Assembly (NCBI RefSeq): GCF_964355755.1
Contig: NC_092673.1
Coordinates: 16,807,001-16,871,000 of the forward strand
DNA from: Antedon mediterranea
Taxonomy: Eukaryota; Echinodermata; Crinoidea; Comatulida; Antedonidae
Reading direction: 5' to 3'
Length of the DNA stretch: 64,000 nucleotides
The position numbers were made by a program, and so were the translations under genes. Every line of letters begins with the position of its first letter. Positions within the stretch are counted from its first letter, which is position 1. Below, in pieces: positions 43,217 to 55,817 of this stretch. The notes under the pieces were generated by a model, which worked only from the letters and a program-made list of their open reading frames with translations, ran no database searches and had not been told where the DNA came from.

Positions 43217-46200
43217 GATGATGGAGGTATAACCTGCATGTACTGATTAATCACATTAGGCTAAAAATAATAATATAAATACACACTGATGATGGAGGTA
43301 TAACCTGCATGTACTGATTAATCACATTAGGCTAAAAATAATATAAATACACACTAATGATGGAGGTATAACCTGCATGCACTGATTAACCACATTAGGC
43401 TAAAAATAATAATATAAATACACACTGATGATGGAGGTATAACCTGCATGTACTGATTAACAACATTAGGCTAAAAATAATAATATAAATACACACTGAT
43501 GATGGAGGTATAACCTGCATGCACTGATTAACCACATTAGGCTATAAATGATAATATAAATACACACTGATGATGGGGGTATAACCTGCATGCACTGATT
43601 AACAACATTAGGCTAAAAATAATAATATAAATACACACTGATGATAGGGGTATAACCTGCATGTACTGATTAACCACATTAGGCTAAAAATAATAATATA
43701 AATACACACTGATGATGGAGGTATAACCTGCATGCACTGATTAACCACATTAGGCTAAAAATAATAATATAAATAATACACACTGATGATGGAGGTATAA
43801 CCTGCATGCACTGATTAACCACATTAGGCTAAAAATAATAATATAAATACACACTGATGATGGGGGTATAACCTGCATGCACTGATTAACGACATTAGGC
43901 TAAAAATAATAATATAAATACACACGGATGATGGAGGTATAACCTGCATGCACTGATTAACCACATTAGGCTAAAAATAATAATATAAATACACACTGAT
44001 GATGGAGGTATAACCTGCATGCACTGATTAACAACATTAGGCAAAAAATAATAATATAAATACACACTGATGATGGAGGTATAACCTGCATGTACTGATT
44101 AACAACATTAGGCTAAAAATAATAATATAAATACACACTGATGATGGGGGTATAACTTGCATGTACTGATTAACCACATTAGGCTAAAAATAATAATATA
44201 AATACACACTGATGATGGAGGTATAACCTGCATGCACTGATTAACCACATTAGGCTAAAAATAATAATATAAATACACACTGATGGTGGAGGTATAACCT
44301 GCATGCACTGATTAACAACATTAGGCTAAAAATAATAATATAAATACACACTGATGATGGAGGTATGACCTGCATGCACTGATTAACAACATTAGGCTAA
44401 AAATAATAATATAAATACACACTGATGATGGAGGTGTAACCTGCATGTACTGATTAACAACATTAGGCTAAAAATAATAATATAAATACACACTGATGAT
44501 GGGGGTATAACTTGCATGTACTGATTAACCACATTAGGCTAAAAATAATAATAGAAATACACACTGATGATGGAGGTATAACCTGCATGCACTGATTAAC
44601 CACATTAGGCTAAAAATAATAATATACTGTAAATACACACTGATGATGGAGGTATAACCTGCATGCACTGATTAACAACATTAGGCTAAAAATAATAATA
44701 TAAATACACACTGATGATGGAGGTATAACCTGCATGCACTGATTAACCACATTAGGCTAAAATAATAATATAAATACACACTGATGATGGAGGTATAACC
44801 TGCATGTACTGATTAACAACATTAGGCTAAAAATAATAATATAAATACACACTGATGATGGAGGTATAACCTGCATGCACTGATTAACAACATTAGGCTA
44901 AAAATAATAATATAAATACACACTGATGATGGAGGTATAACCTGCATGCACTGATTAACCACATAAGGCTAAAAATAATAATATAAATACACACTGATGA
45001 TGGAGGTATAACCTGCATGCACTGATTAACCACATAAGGCTAAAAATAATAATATAAATACACACTGATGATGGAGGTATAACCTGCATGCACTGATTAA
45101 CCACATTAGGCTAAAAATAATAATATAAATACACACTGATGATGGAGGTATAACCTGCATGTACTGATTAACCACATTAGGCTAAAAAATAATAATATAA
45201 ATACACACTGATGATAGAGGTATAACCTGCATGTACTGAAACCACATTAGGCTAAAAATAATAATATAAATACACACTGATGATGGAGGTATAACCTGCA
45301 TGTACTGATTAACAACATTAGGCTAAAAATAATAATATAAATACACACTGATGATGGGGGTATAACTTGCATGTACTGATTAACCACATTAGGCTAAAAA
45401 TAATAATATAAATACACACTGATGATGGAGGTATAACCTGCATGCACTGATTAACCACATTAGGCTAAAAATAATAATATACAGTAAATACACACTGATG
45501 ATGGAGGTATAACCTGCATGCACTGATTAACAACATTAGGCTAAAAATAATAATATAAATACACACTGCTGATGGAGGTATAACCTGCATGTACTGATTA
45601 ACCACATTAGGCTAAAAATAATAATATAAATACACACTGATGATGGAGGTATAACCTGCATGTACTGATTAACAACATTAGGCTAAAAATAATAATATAA
45701 ATACACACTGATGATGGAGGTATAACCTGCATGCACTGATTAACAACTTTAGGCTAAAAATAATAATATAAATACACACTGATGATGGAGGTATAACCTG
45801 CATGCACTGATTAACCACATTCTAGGCTAAAAATAATAATATAAATACACACTGATGATGGAGGTATAACCTGCATGCACTGATTAACCACATAAGGCTA
45901 AAAATAATAATATATAAATACACACTGATGATGGAGGTATAACCTGCATGCACTGATTAACCACATTAGGCTAAAAATAATAATATAAATACACACTGAT
46001 GATGGAGGTATAACCTGCATGTATTGATTAACAACATTAGGCTAAAAATAATAATATAAATACACACTGATGATGGAGGTATAACCTGCATGCACTGATT
46101 AACAACATTAGGCTAAAAATAATAATATAAATACACACTGATGATGGAGGTATAACCTGCATGCACTGATTAACCACATTCTAGGCTAAAAATAATAATA

Positions 46201-47146
46201 TAAATACACACTGATGATGGAGGTATAACCTGCATGCACTGATTAACCACATAAGGCTAAAAATAATAATATAAATACACACTGATGATGGAGGTATAAC
46301 CTGCATGCACTGATTAACCACATTAGGCTAAAAATAATAATATAAATACACACTGATGATGGGGGTATAACCTGCATGCACTGATTAACGACATTAGGCT
46401 AAAAATAATAATATAAATACACACTGATGATGGAGGTATAACCTGCATGCACTGATTAACCACATTAGGCTAAAAATAATAATATAAATACACACTGATG
46501 ATGGAGGTATAACCTGCATGCACTGATTAACAACATTAGGCAAAAAATAATAATATAAATACACACTGATGATGGAGGTATAACCTGCATGCACTGATTA
46601 ACCACATTAGGCTAAAAAATAATAATATAAATACACACTGATGATAGAGGTATAACCTGCATGTACTGAAACCACATTAGGCTAAAAATAATAATATAAA
46701 TACACACTGATGATGGAGGTATAACCTGCATGTACTGATTAACAACATTAGGCTAAAAATAATAATATAAATACACACTGATGATGGGGGTATAACCTGC
46801 ATGTACTGATTAACAACATTAGGCTAAAAATAATAATATAAATACACACTGATGATGGAGGTATAACCTGCATGCACTGATTAACCACATTAGGCTAAAA
46901 ATAATAATATAAATACACACTGATGATGGAGGTATAACCTGCATGCACTGATTAACCACATTAGGCTAAAAATAATAATATAAATACGCACTGATGATGG
47001 AGGTATAACCTGCATGCACTGATTAACCACATTAGGCTAAAAATAATAATATAAATACACACTGATGATAGAGGTATAACCTGCATGTACCGATTAATCA
47101 CATTAGGCTAAAAATAATAATATAAATACACACTGATGATGGGGTA
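43217..47146. repeat. 71-bp satellite array, about 55 units
   Basis: The unit reads ACACTGATGATGGAGG, TATAACCTGCATGCACTG, ATTAACCACATTAGGC, then TAAAAATAATAATATAAATAC. Variants recur at multiples of the unit, for example ATATACTGTAAATAC near 44625 and its near twin at 45479, and TGTACTGAAACCACA near 45231 and 46665, pointing to higher-order repeats of many units. One more partial unit lies at 62413-62458. Open frames inside are repeat artefacts. Confidence 0.92.
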
Positions 47147-47151
47147 TGGCA

Positions 47152-47500
47152 AGCCTCAGCTGTCTGAAGTATTCAAAATATTATATTATTATATCATTTT
47201 TTTATTATATTATATATTGTATTGTAATGAATTATACGTTTTGCATTATATTACTTGGTTTTAGCATTATATTATATCTATTTCTAATATATTATGTGAA
47301 AAATGTAACAAATTATTGACTTTTTGTATTATATTATTTGGTTTTAGCATTATATTATGAACATTTAATATTATATTATTAATAAAATACATTATATTAT
47401 AATATAATTGTATTATATTAAACGCGTTTACTTTACTTTATAACATACAACATTATTATATTATACGGATTCGTTAGTTATATTATTATTTTGTATGATG
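47152..47500. repeat. AT-rich outer part of the left arm
   Basis: Many ATATTATATTA-like motifs, mirrored at 62070-62400. Confidence 0.6.
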
Positions 47501-48694
47501 TTTATTATACGTCACGGCTTATTTCAGTTCTTCTAACTCTTTCTCTCCCTCCCCCTGTTCACTAGCAATCAGCGGCCGGCAGAATCTGAATTGTGTGACT
47601 GTTGAAGAATAACTACGTACTAGGCCTAGCCTAGGATCACCGGACAGCTACAACTAATACTACTACAATAACTACTGCTACTACCTAGGCCTAGCTAGTG
47701 AGTAGTAGGTAGCTACTACTAGGCTCTAGGGCGTATGTATGATGTTAACTACTAGGGCCTAGGCTAGGCCTAGAGGCCTAGTACTAGGCTAGGCCTAGAC
47801 TTAAGTTGTAGTAGGCTAGGGCCGGGCCTGCTGCCTTAGGCTAGGCTACTACTACTACTACTAGGCAGCCCATGATGGGTACGAGTAAGCCAAAATTTTG
47901 GATATATGTAAACCAAAATTTCGGTACGAGCGTGTTGGCATGGCATGGGTACGGGTTGACCTGTATCCTTCTAGCTAATCGTACTATGCCTAGGCCTCAA
48001 GTAAGTCTACGCTACCCAGTCCGGCTACAATATGGTCTATTTTGTTTAATTATAGCTTTATTGATAGCTGGGTTCAAATCTGGGTTGGGACGGCTTTTTC
48101 TCATTCTAAAACAGATTTCCTTATCATAATAAAATAATATATGAATTTATTTGTAATATTGTAATGTATACATAAGTAATTGCCATTGCCTTTATTACTA
48201 TTAATTATGTATTATACGGTTACCCCTTAATTATACTATAGTATAATTTCCTTGTTATATTTTACAATATTTTCTTCCTAATTCTACAATTTTGTCTTTC
48301 ACAGCACAAATTTATCATACTGAATCATCACACACCAAGTCTCATAAATCTCTACTGTATTTGTCCAAGCTACTCCAGCTACATTGTATTGCCTTGAGGC
48401 TAAACTACACGGTATACTGGCACTACCATCATTCCTGTCTCGTCAACCTGTACCACATAAGCACAGTTTCAGTTTGAGTTTATTTACCATTTCAATTTCT
48501 GAACATAAGAGATGAACAACTTATATGGATGGATAACCGTAAGAGCGAAGCTCGTTTACCGGCCACCCGTTAGTGCAGTGACATTACAGACAACATAAAG
48601 ACAGGACAAAGGTGCAATACTTAACAAGACATGTGAACACTTGTGTTTGCAACCCCTTGGATAAAATAATATATTTATATAATGGAGAAAGTTA
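47500..48694. other. left arm, unique and TAGGCC-rich part
   Basis: Mirrored at 60895-62060. It has a CTAGGC-rich block (47620-47870). The open frames at 47872-48129 and its mirror 61411-61665 have no recognisable domain. Near 48455-48480 the arm holds GTTTCAGTTTGAGTTTATTT, whose mirror at 61050-61075 looks like a retroelement 3' tail (AAACTGAAACTGAAACTG). A stretch of about 45 bp near 48558-48602 is missing from the right arm. Confidence 0.55.
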
Positions 48695-49569
48695 GATTGA
48701 CTTCATGGATATATAATTTCTTAACAAAAAGGTTCCAGTATGTTAAACTAAACGGTATTTTATCTGATAAAAGAACTGTTAGCATTGGCACGCCACAAGG
48801 GTCTGTTATCTCCCCAATGTTGTTTTCACTGTTCACCAGCAGTTTCAGAGCCAATTCAAATGAATGTTGTATAGTAAAATATGCAGATGACACAGTCATC
48901 ACTGGATACATTACTGGCAATGATGAAACAAGCTATAGACAACTAGGATGTGATTTTTATCACTGGTGCTGCAATAACAACCTGAAACTAAACATAAAGA
49001 AAACAAAAGAAATGCAAATTGATTTTAGGAAAATTAAAGAACCCTTAGAACCTCTGATTATAAATGAAAATGAGATTGAAGTAGTAAATGAGTACAAATA
49101 TCTGGGTTGTATAATTGACAATAAGCTAAATTGGATAAATAATGTAAATAAAGCCACATGCAAAGCCAACCAAAGGATGTTTATTTTAAGAAAAATGAAG
49201 TACCTACAAATTGACAAAACTATACTTAAATTGTTTTATAACTCTGTAATTCTCAGTGTAATACTTTTTTGTAATGTTTGTTTTTATGGTAATACAATGC
49301 AAAAAGATAAAATTAAACTTAATCGAATAGGAAATAGAGCAATTAGACTAGTAGGAGAGCACTTACCTGATGTTGAATCCTTGTATAAAGAAAATGTGTT
49401 AAAAAAAGTAAAAAGTATCATTGGTGATGAAACACATCCTCTTCACAAACAATTTGCTCTCATGAATTCTGGCATAAGACTACGTGCACTTAATACCAAA
49501 ACAAAACGGTTTAGGTGCTCGTTTGTACCTAATGCTATACACTTATATAACTCCAGAGTACAAAGGTAA
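48682..49569 (+). pseudogene. LINE reverse transcriptase fragment
   Basis: A 295-residue open frame. It holds the RT motif GTPQGSVISPMLF (residues about 36-48), the catalytic YADD (67-70), NNLKLNIKKTKE and YKYLGCIID, then the LINE thumb and C-terminal region. The endonuclease and the first RT motifs are missing, so it cannot work alone. Its ATG and first four or five codons come from the target arm and not from the LINE. The frame is otherwise unbroken, so the insertion is fairly young. CR1/jockey-like by memory. Confidence 0.8.
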
Positions 49570-49729
49570 AATGTAACCGATAATTTTTATCTAATTTTAA
49601 CAATTTTTAGCCTCTTAACTTTTTGTGTGTGTTCTTGTAAATTGTATTTTATATTTTTGTATTTTGCCAGTTTTCAAATCACATTTCTGTTTTTTAAATG
49701 GACAATAAAGTATATATGACTATGACTAT
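48695..49729 (+). mobile_element. 5'-truncated non-LTR retrotransposon (LINE)
   Basis: This block is absent from the mirrored right arm, where sequence runs straight from GAAAGTTAGAT to ATTATAATATTTC. It ends in AATAAAG and a TATGACTATGACTAT tail instead of poly(A), as in CR1/L2-like LINEs. Heavy 5' truncation is usual for LINE insertion. Confidence 0.8.
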
Positions 49730-51620
49730 ATTATAATATTTCTTTTTGATCATACAATGATAATTTTTTAATTACTTCTTAAGAAGTCATACTACTGATT
49801 CAAAATAGAGACTTACACCCTGTGGTCAAGGCTTCTTTGCTCTTATGCTTATTTCCTCCAACATACAGAGTACATAGGACTTTTTTTATTCATAACTGTT
49901 GAATTGTTTCCCAATACATAGTACCTATTGGTATTATATCTAAAAATACAAAGGCGGCTAACACAGATAGTTCCATATATACAGTACTCTTTTATAAATA
50001 AATGTATCTCTCCAAACTACTCCCAACTACCTAATCTAATAATAGTACTATTAGCATACTACTATACACTTTGTAGACAAGAAATAAGTTGTATACACTA
50101 GAGGACTTATGGTAGTACAGTCGATCGCCCTCTCACTGGCCCGGTCAACATAATCTATACCTAGATTATTACAGTAATTAAAGTACATTATTACAGGGTT
50201 TTTTTTTTTTTGCAGAAATCAAAGTTATGTGTATAGAAAGCAGTACTCGTATTAAAAACTAAGCAGGTTGCAGGTCTTGAACGCAAACTGGCAGGATATT
50301 TTGAATATTTTTGTTGTTGAAATGATGGAATCCTAACTTCAATTTCCACGAACTGGAGACGTTTAAATTTATTTGAATAGACCTCCATGTAAACTCATTA
50401 AAGGCTACATGATTGTTTTATATTTTAATATGTGATAGTAGAAAATCATTGTGTATAATGAGGACTATGAATCTGATATTTACTTGCATTCTCATCTTTT
50501 TAAATTATTATTTATAATGCCGGTAATGAGTTTAAAATTTAATTATTGACTATTTTTGATAATCATCATGTCCTTATAAATTCATTTATATTTCTTTTGT
50601 GTAATATAGTTCATATATTATGTATTAAGTAAATTGGTAAGGCCCTATACTGTTACTATTTAAGGAAAGTTTATATACACTATTATTTTATGCCTACCAA
50701 TATTAGTATTAATTGTTTATGTAAATATTTTGTCTAATTGCCTTGATTTTTTGTATAGGCCAATGGCATCAATGTTTTTCTCAAAGCAAATTAGCCTAAT
50801 AATGCCACATTTAGACACATGATTCATTTATTTCTGATATTCTGTACTTGTGTATGCATTACTAAAATAGTAGTTAATATATTTCATTTATAATGTATGT
50901 ATAAACATATATTCATATTTTTTTTAACATTTTTAAATTAAAAAATTATTACAATACCTATCTACCTTTCTGATATTGTTACTATTATATAATATTCTTT
51001 GAGGCAGCAATAAAAAAAAAATTAGAACAATTAATTTGAGTTATACTGTACTATGTTAGTTCAGGAGATAAAGTGTGTGTGTGGGCAGAAACTAGTGTGT
51101 TGGAGGTTGGTGGTGTGAGGTGTATAGTTGTCACTTTAAGACCTAAATTAGATGTTTTCTGAAGAAAAGAAGTAAGCGGATACGCTTTCAAACAACTCCA
51201 AGAAGATTCACACAAAAATAATTACTTTCCAATAAAGTAGTATAACAGTGTATATTACAGTACATTGAATAAACTCGAGCGGAATAATAACGCACATAAA
51301 AAAACATTCATTTTCTTTTCAAAAAGTGCCCTCTCTAGTTTTCTATTAATTTATTAATAATTATTATTAATTAATGAGTAATATGAACATATTTTTAATA
51401 TTCAATGCTGGAAGCTGGTTCTACTCCTAACAAAGTTTCATATCTCCAAATTTCATCAACGTATTCAAAGCACTTCAATATTAAATATCACATTTAACAT
51501 AAAAATTCGGGTTTTGGATAGAATTTTGCTTAAAAACATATACAAAAAACATCGATAAAAAATACTTTTCGTATTCAAAAACATTTGATACTTGGTATAA
51601 ATGTTCACTATAGGTTGCTC
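49730..51620. other. left arm, inner part, non-coding
   Basis: AT-rich; mirrored base by base with small differences at 51807-53738. It includes an ATTAATAATTATTATTAAT cluster near 51345. No gene seen. Confidence 0.6.
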
Positions 51621-51806
51621 TATTCACAGAAAAAAAATTGCATTCATGAACGTTTTTTGTTGGTCGTTTTTTTCAAAATAGTTATTAGCTTGAAAAAAAT
51701 GAGTTGGAATTGTATGGTCTTTCATAAGTGTACATTTTGTAAAAACGTAAATTTAAAAAATCAGTGATATGGCTTGATAGTTATTTTTTGTTTGCAATAT
51801 GGATGG
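51621..51806. other. central spacer of the giant inverted repeat
   Basis: About 185 bp without self-complementarity, between TATAGGTTGCTC and GAGCAACCTATA. The open frame at 51585-51767 spans it but has no recognisable domain. Confidence 0.55.
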
Positions 51807-53738
51807 AGCAACCTATATTGAACATTTATACCAAGTATCAAATGTTTTTGAATACGAAAAGTATTTTTTATCGATGTTTTTTGTATATGTTTTTAAGCAA
51901 AATTATATCCAAAACCTGAATTTGTAATGTTAAATGTAATTTATTTAAGTGCTTTGAATACGTTGATGAAATTTGGAGATATGAAACTTTGTTAGGAGTA
52001 GATACAGTTTCCAGCATTAAATTTTAAAAATATGTTTATATTACTCATTAATTGATAATAATTATTAATAAATTAATAGAAAACTAGAGAGGGCACTTTT
52101 CGACAAGAAAATGAATGTTTTTTATGTGCGTTATTATTCCGCTCGAGTTTATTCAATGTACTGTAATATACACTGTTATACTATTTTATTGGAAAGTAAT
52201 TATTTTTGTGTGAATCTTCTTGGAGTTGTTTGAAAGCGTATCCGCTTACTTCTTTTCTTCAGAAAACATCTAATTTAGGTCTTAAAGTGACAACTATACA
52301 CCTCACACCACCAACCTCCAACACACTAGTTTCTGCCCACACACACTTCATCTCCTGAACTAACATAGTACAGTATAAGTCAAATAAATTTTTTAATTTT
52401 TTTTTATTGCTGCCTCAAAAAATATTATATAATAGTAACAATATCAGAAAGGTAGATAGGTATTGTAATAATTTTTAAATTTAAAAATGTTTAAAAAAAA
52501 TATGAATATATGTTTATACATACATTATAAATGAAATATATTAACTACTATTTTAGTAATGCATACACAAGTACAGAATATCAGAAATCAATGAATCATG
52601 TGTCTAAATGTGGCATTATTAGGCTAATTTGCTTTGAGAAAAACATTGATGCCATTGGCCTATACAAAAATCAAGGGAATTAGACAAAATATTTACATAA
52701 ACAATTAATACTAATATTGGTAGGCATAAAATAATAATGTATATAAACTTTCCTTAAATAATAACAGTATAGGGCCTTACCAATTTATTTAATACATAAT
52801 ATATGAACTATATTACACAAAAAAAGTATAAATGAATTTATAAGGACATGATGATTATCAAAAATAGTCCATATAATTAAATTTTAAACTCATTACCGGC
52901 ATTATAAATAATATTTTAAAAAGATAAGAATGCAAGTAAATATCAGATTCATAGTCCTCATTATACACAATGATTTCCTACTATCACATATTAAAATATA
53001 AAACAATCATGTAGCCTTTAATGACTTTACATGGAGGTCTATTCAATTAAATTTAAATAAAAGGGTCATAATATGTCTTCGTCTCCAGTTCGTGGAAATT
53101 GAAGTTAGGATTCCATCATTTCAACAACAAAAAATATTCAAAATATCCTGCCATTTGCATTCAAGACCTGCAACCTGCTTAGTTTTTAATACGAGTACTG
53201 CTTTCTATACACATAACTTTGATTTCTGCAAAAAAAAAAAAAATTCTGTAATAATGTACTTTAATTACTGTAATAATCTAGGTATAGATTATGTTGACCG
53301 GGCCAGTGAGAGGGCGATCGACTGTACTACCATAAGTCCTGTAGGTGTATACAACTTATTTCTTGTCTACAAAGTGTATAGTAGTATGCTAATAGTACTA
53401 TTATTAGATTAGGTAGTTGGGAGCAGTTTGGAGAGATACATCTATCTATGAAAGAGTACTGTATATATGGAACTATCTGTGTTAGCCGCCTTTGTATTTT
53501 TAGATATAATACCAATAGGTACTATGTATTGGGAAACAATTCAACAGTTATGAATAAAAAAAGTCCTATGTACTCTGTATGTTGGAGGAAATAAGCATAA
53601 GAGCAAATAAAGCATTGACCACAGGGTGTAAGTCACTATTTTGAATCAGTAGTATGACTTCTTAAGAAGTAATTTAAAAATTATCATTGTATGATCAAAA
53701 AGAAATATTATAATATCTAACTTTCTCCTTTATATAAA
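51807..53738. other. right arm, inner part, non-coding
   Basis: Inverted copy of 49730-51620 plus the junction to 48694. It ends at the gypsy insertion in TATATAAA. No gene seen. Confidence 0.6.
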
Positions 53739-54835
53739 TGTGGGGATTAATCTAATCATGTGATAATTAAATACTGCCCCCTATAGGTGTTGCTGCCCCC
53801 TATAATTGTAACAGTCTTTTTCAAATGATTTGCTTTCTTTTGTATTCATGAACCGGTCAAGGAAGCAGATAGTTTTGTCTCTTACTTAATTAAAGATCTG
53901 ATTAAAAGGTAATTACTCTACTTTATACATATATTACTTTGTTATACATTTATAAGATTCTGTTATGTTTAAGAAACATTAATGTTGTATTTTAAGATGA
54001 TTGCATTCATAGGCCTAGACATTTGTTTTGGGTTAACCTTGACTCATGGAATGTGCAGTTAGGAAGCCTATTGAATAGTATTGTGTTACAATCTTTGAAC
54101 TAGGATTTTATGCCATATAATGTTATAATATATACTTTTGTGATAAACCTTCTTTGTATTAACAAAATATGTTTAGATAGATTTAGTAATGTTTAGTTTA
54201 TAGAAGATAGTTTCTAGTTAACAGTTTGTATAAAATAGTTCATCCTACAGTTCACACTTGATTAATTTGTACACACGAGGCTACCATGCTCGTGATAGAT
54301 CGTCATGTAGTGCGCCCTCTATTTATCATACAAAATGGCTGCGCCCATGGATTTGTTATTGTTTATATATTTTACACAAACCTAAGATTATAACTCCTTG
54401 ATTCAATGAATAGACTAAGTTTAGTATTCAAATAGTGTGAGTAAATTCCAACATGCATTTGTTCTAGTAATATAATAGTAATATTCAGGCACTTATGATG
54501 CAATTGTGTAGGTAATTAATTAGGTATTTGTATACTCTAACAAAGTATACAGAGGCTGTTTAGGTAGACGTGCCGTTTGACGTAATAGTCGCAGTCCTCA
54601 GAGAGAATCCTTTTTATTAGAGTCGCCTGTTAGTTGAGGTCGTTACTAAGAATTGGCTTGTATTTTAGAATATTATTTACTTTTGTTTCTCATTGTATTT
54701 ATTTTGTGGTTTTCAGGACCATACTGATCTCTATTGTTATGCTAAAAACAAATTAAAACCAAATACACCACCGGACCGTGGTAAAAGTGAGAAAAGGCGT
54801 GTTTTTCCTTTTGTGTTGTCGTCCACATCCTTACA
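53739..54835 (+). repeat. 5' LTR (1,097 bp)
   Basis: Starts TGTGGGGATTAATC and ends CCACATCCTTACA, with TG...CA ends. It matches the 3' LTR with no difference noticed. It includes the tandem phrase TGCCCCCTATA near its start. Confidence 0.9.
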
Positions 54836-54838
54836 ATT

Positions 54839-54855
54839 TGGTGTCAGAAGTGGGA
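54839..54855 (+). promoter_or_regulatory. primer binding site
   Basis: TGGTGTCAGAAGTGGGA lies three bases after the 5' LTR and starts with TGG, the complement of a tRNA CCA end. The priming tRNA was not identified. Confidence 0.7.
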
Positions 54856-54893
54856 TCGTGGATCGTATTTGGCTTTAACATTAGAGATCAGTG

Positions 54894-55817
54894 ATGGCAA
54901 GCAAGGCATCGTTGCGAGATGTGCAGAGGACGGTTGATGAGCTAAGAGCCGAACTAGAAGCAACTAGGCGTGCTGCCCATGGGAATGGAAACACAGTATA
55001 TGTTCTCCCAGAGAAGAAGATGAGACACTTTGTGGGAGCCGAAGGGGAATGTGTAGAGTCCTTTGTTGAAGACATCAAGGCAGCTATAAAAGTCAGAAAA
55101 CTGCGAGGACAGAATGCAGCTGATTTTGTTGTTTCTCACCTAGAAGGCGCCGCACGAAGAGAAATTAGGCATCGTCCACGGGTAGCAGATGACTCGGAGC
55201 TAATACTTAGGACCTTACAAGATACCTTTGGCGAGCGGATGTCACTAAATACCATTATGAGGCAGATATATAATGCCATTCAGAAGAGAGGACAATCCAT
55301 TTCGGATTATGCATTCGTTTTGCTAGGATTTTCAGAGAAGTTGGGTAGAATTCCAAATGCTCCAGATCCTGAACGAACAATTCGAGACCAGTTTTGTGAG
55401 GGTTTAGCCGATAGCGTGTTACGAAGAGAGCTGAAAAAGATGTTAAAGGACGATCCAGGTGTTACTTTCTTTAGGTTAAGGGATTGGGCGATGGATATGG
55501 AGGAGGAAGATGGCCTTCATCGAAAACCTGTAAAAGCTTATTCTTACGTCACCGAAGCAGATGATCAGATTTTGAAAACATTAGAAAATCTCTCGCTGGC
55601 AGTAAAGATGCAAACGGAGATTACAGAAGACATTCGTAATAAACAGGAAGAATTCACTAACCGGCTAGAAAAGTTAGAGAACCAATCCAAAGAAAGAACA
55701 CAGAGAAAATCTACAAGGCGAGACAAATCCACTGTTCAGTGTCACCGATGTAAACAGATGGGACATTATGCTAGCGAATGCCCTAGTCCATGTGTAGTAT
55801 CGAGTTCGGAAAACTAA
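54894..55817 (+). CDS. gag: gag of gypsy element
   Basis: A 307-residue frame from ATG (MASKASLRDVQ). It has an N-terminal coiled-coil region, a capsid-like middle (FVGAEGECVESFVEDIK, later ISDYAFVLL and DQFCEGL), a basic linker and one CCHC zinc knuckle (CHRCKQMGHYASEC, residues about 283-296) near its end. It forms the particle and binds the RNA. It overlaps pol by 28 bases; pol is in the -1 frame. Confidence 0.88.
   Translation: MASKASLRDVQRTVDELRAELEATRRAAHGNGNTVYVLPEKKMRHFVGAEGECVESFVEDIKAAIKVRKLRGQNAADFVVSHLEGAARREIRHRPRVADDSELILRTLQDTFGERMSLNTIMRQIYNAIQKRGQSISDYAFVLLGFSEKLGRIPNAPDPERTIRDQFCEGLADSVLRRELKKMLKDDPGVTFFRLRDWAMDMEEEDGLHRKPVKAYSYVTEADDQILKTLENLSLAVKMQTEITEDIRNKQEEFTNRLEKLENQSKERTQRKSTRRDKSTVQCHRCKQMGHYASECPSPCVVSSSEN

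Noticed and set aside
46394-46594. Minus-strand open frame in the satellite with repeated ACRLYLHH phrases
   Set aside because: Translation of the 71-bp unit, which happens to lack stops in this frame.
47872-48129. 85-residue frame duplicated in the other arm (61411-61665)
   Set aside because: Conserved only because the arms mirror each other; the arms differ by an indel inside it and no domain is seen.
51585-51767. 60-residue frame across the palindrome spacer
   Set aside because: AT-rich chance frame; no domain and only part lies in conserved arm sequence.
55808-55814. GGAAAAC as a standard -1 slippery heptamer
   Set aside because: It does not follow X-XXY-YYZ; the P-site codon would not re-pair well after slipping.
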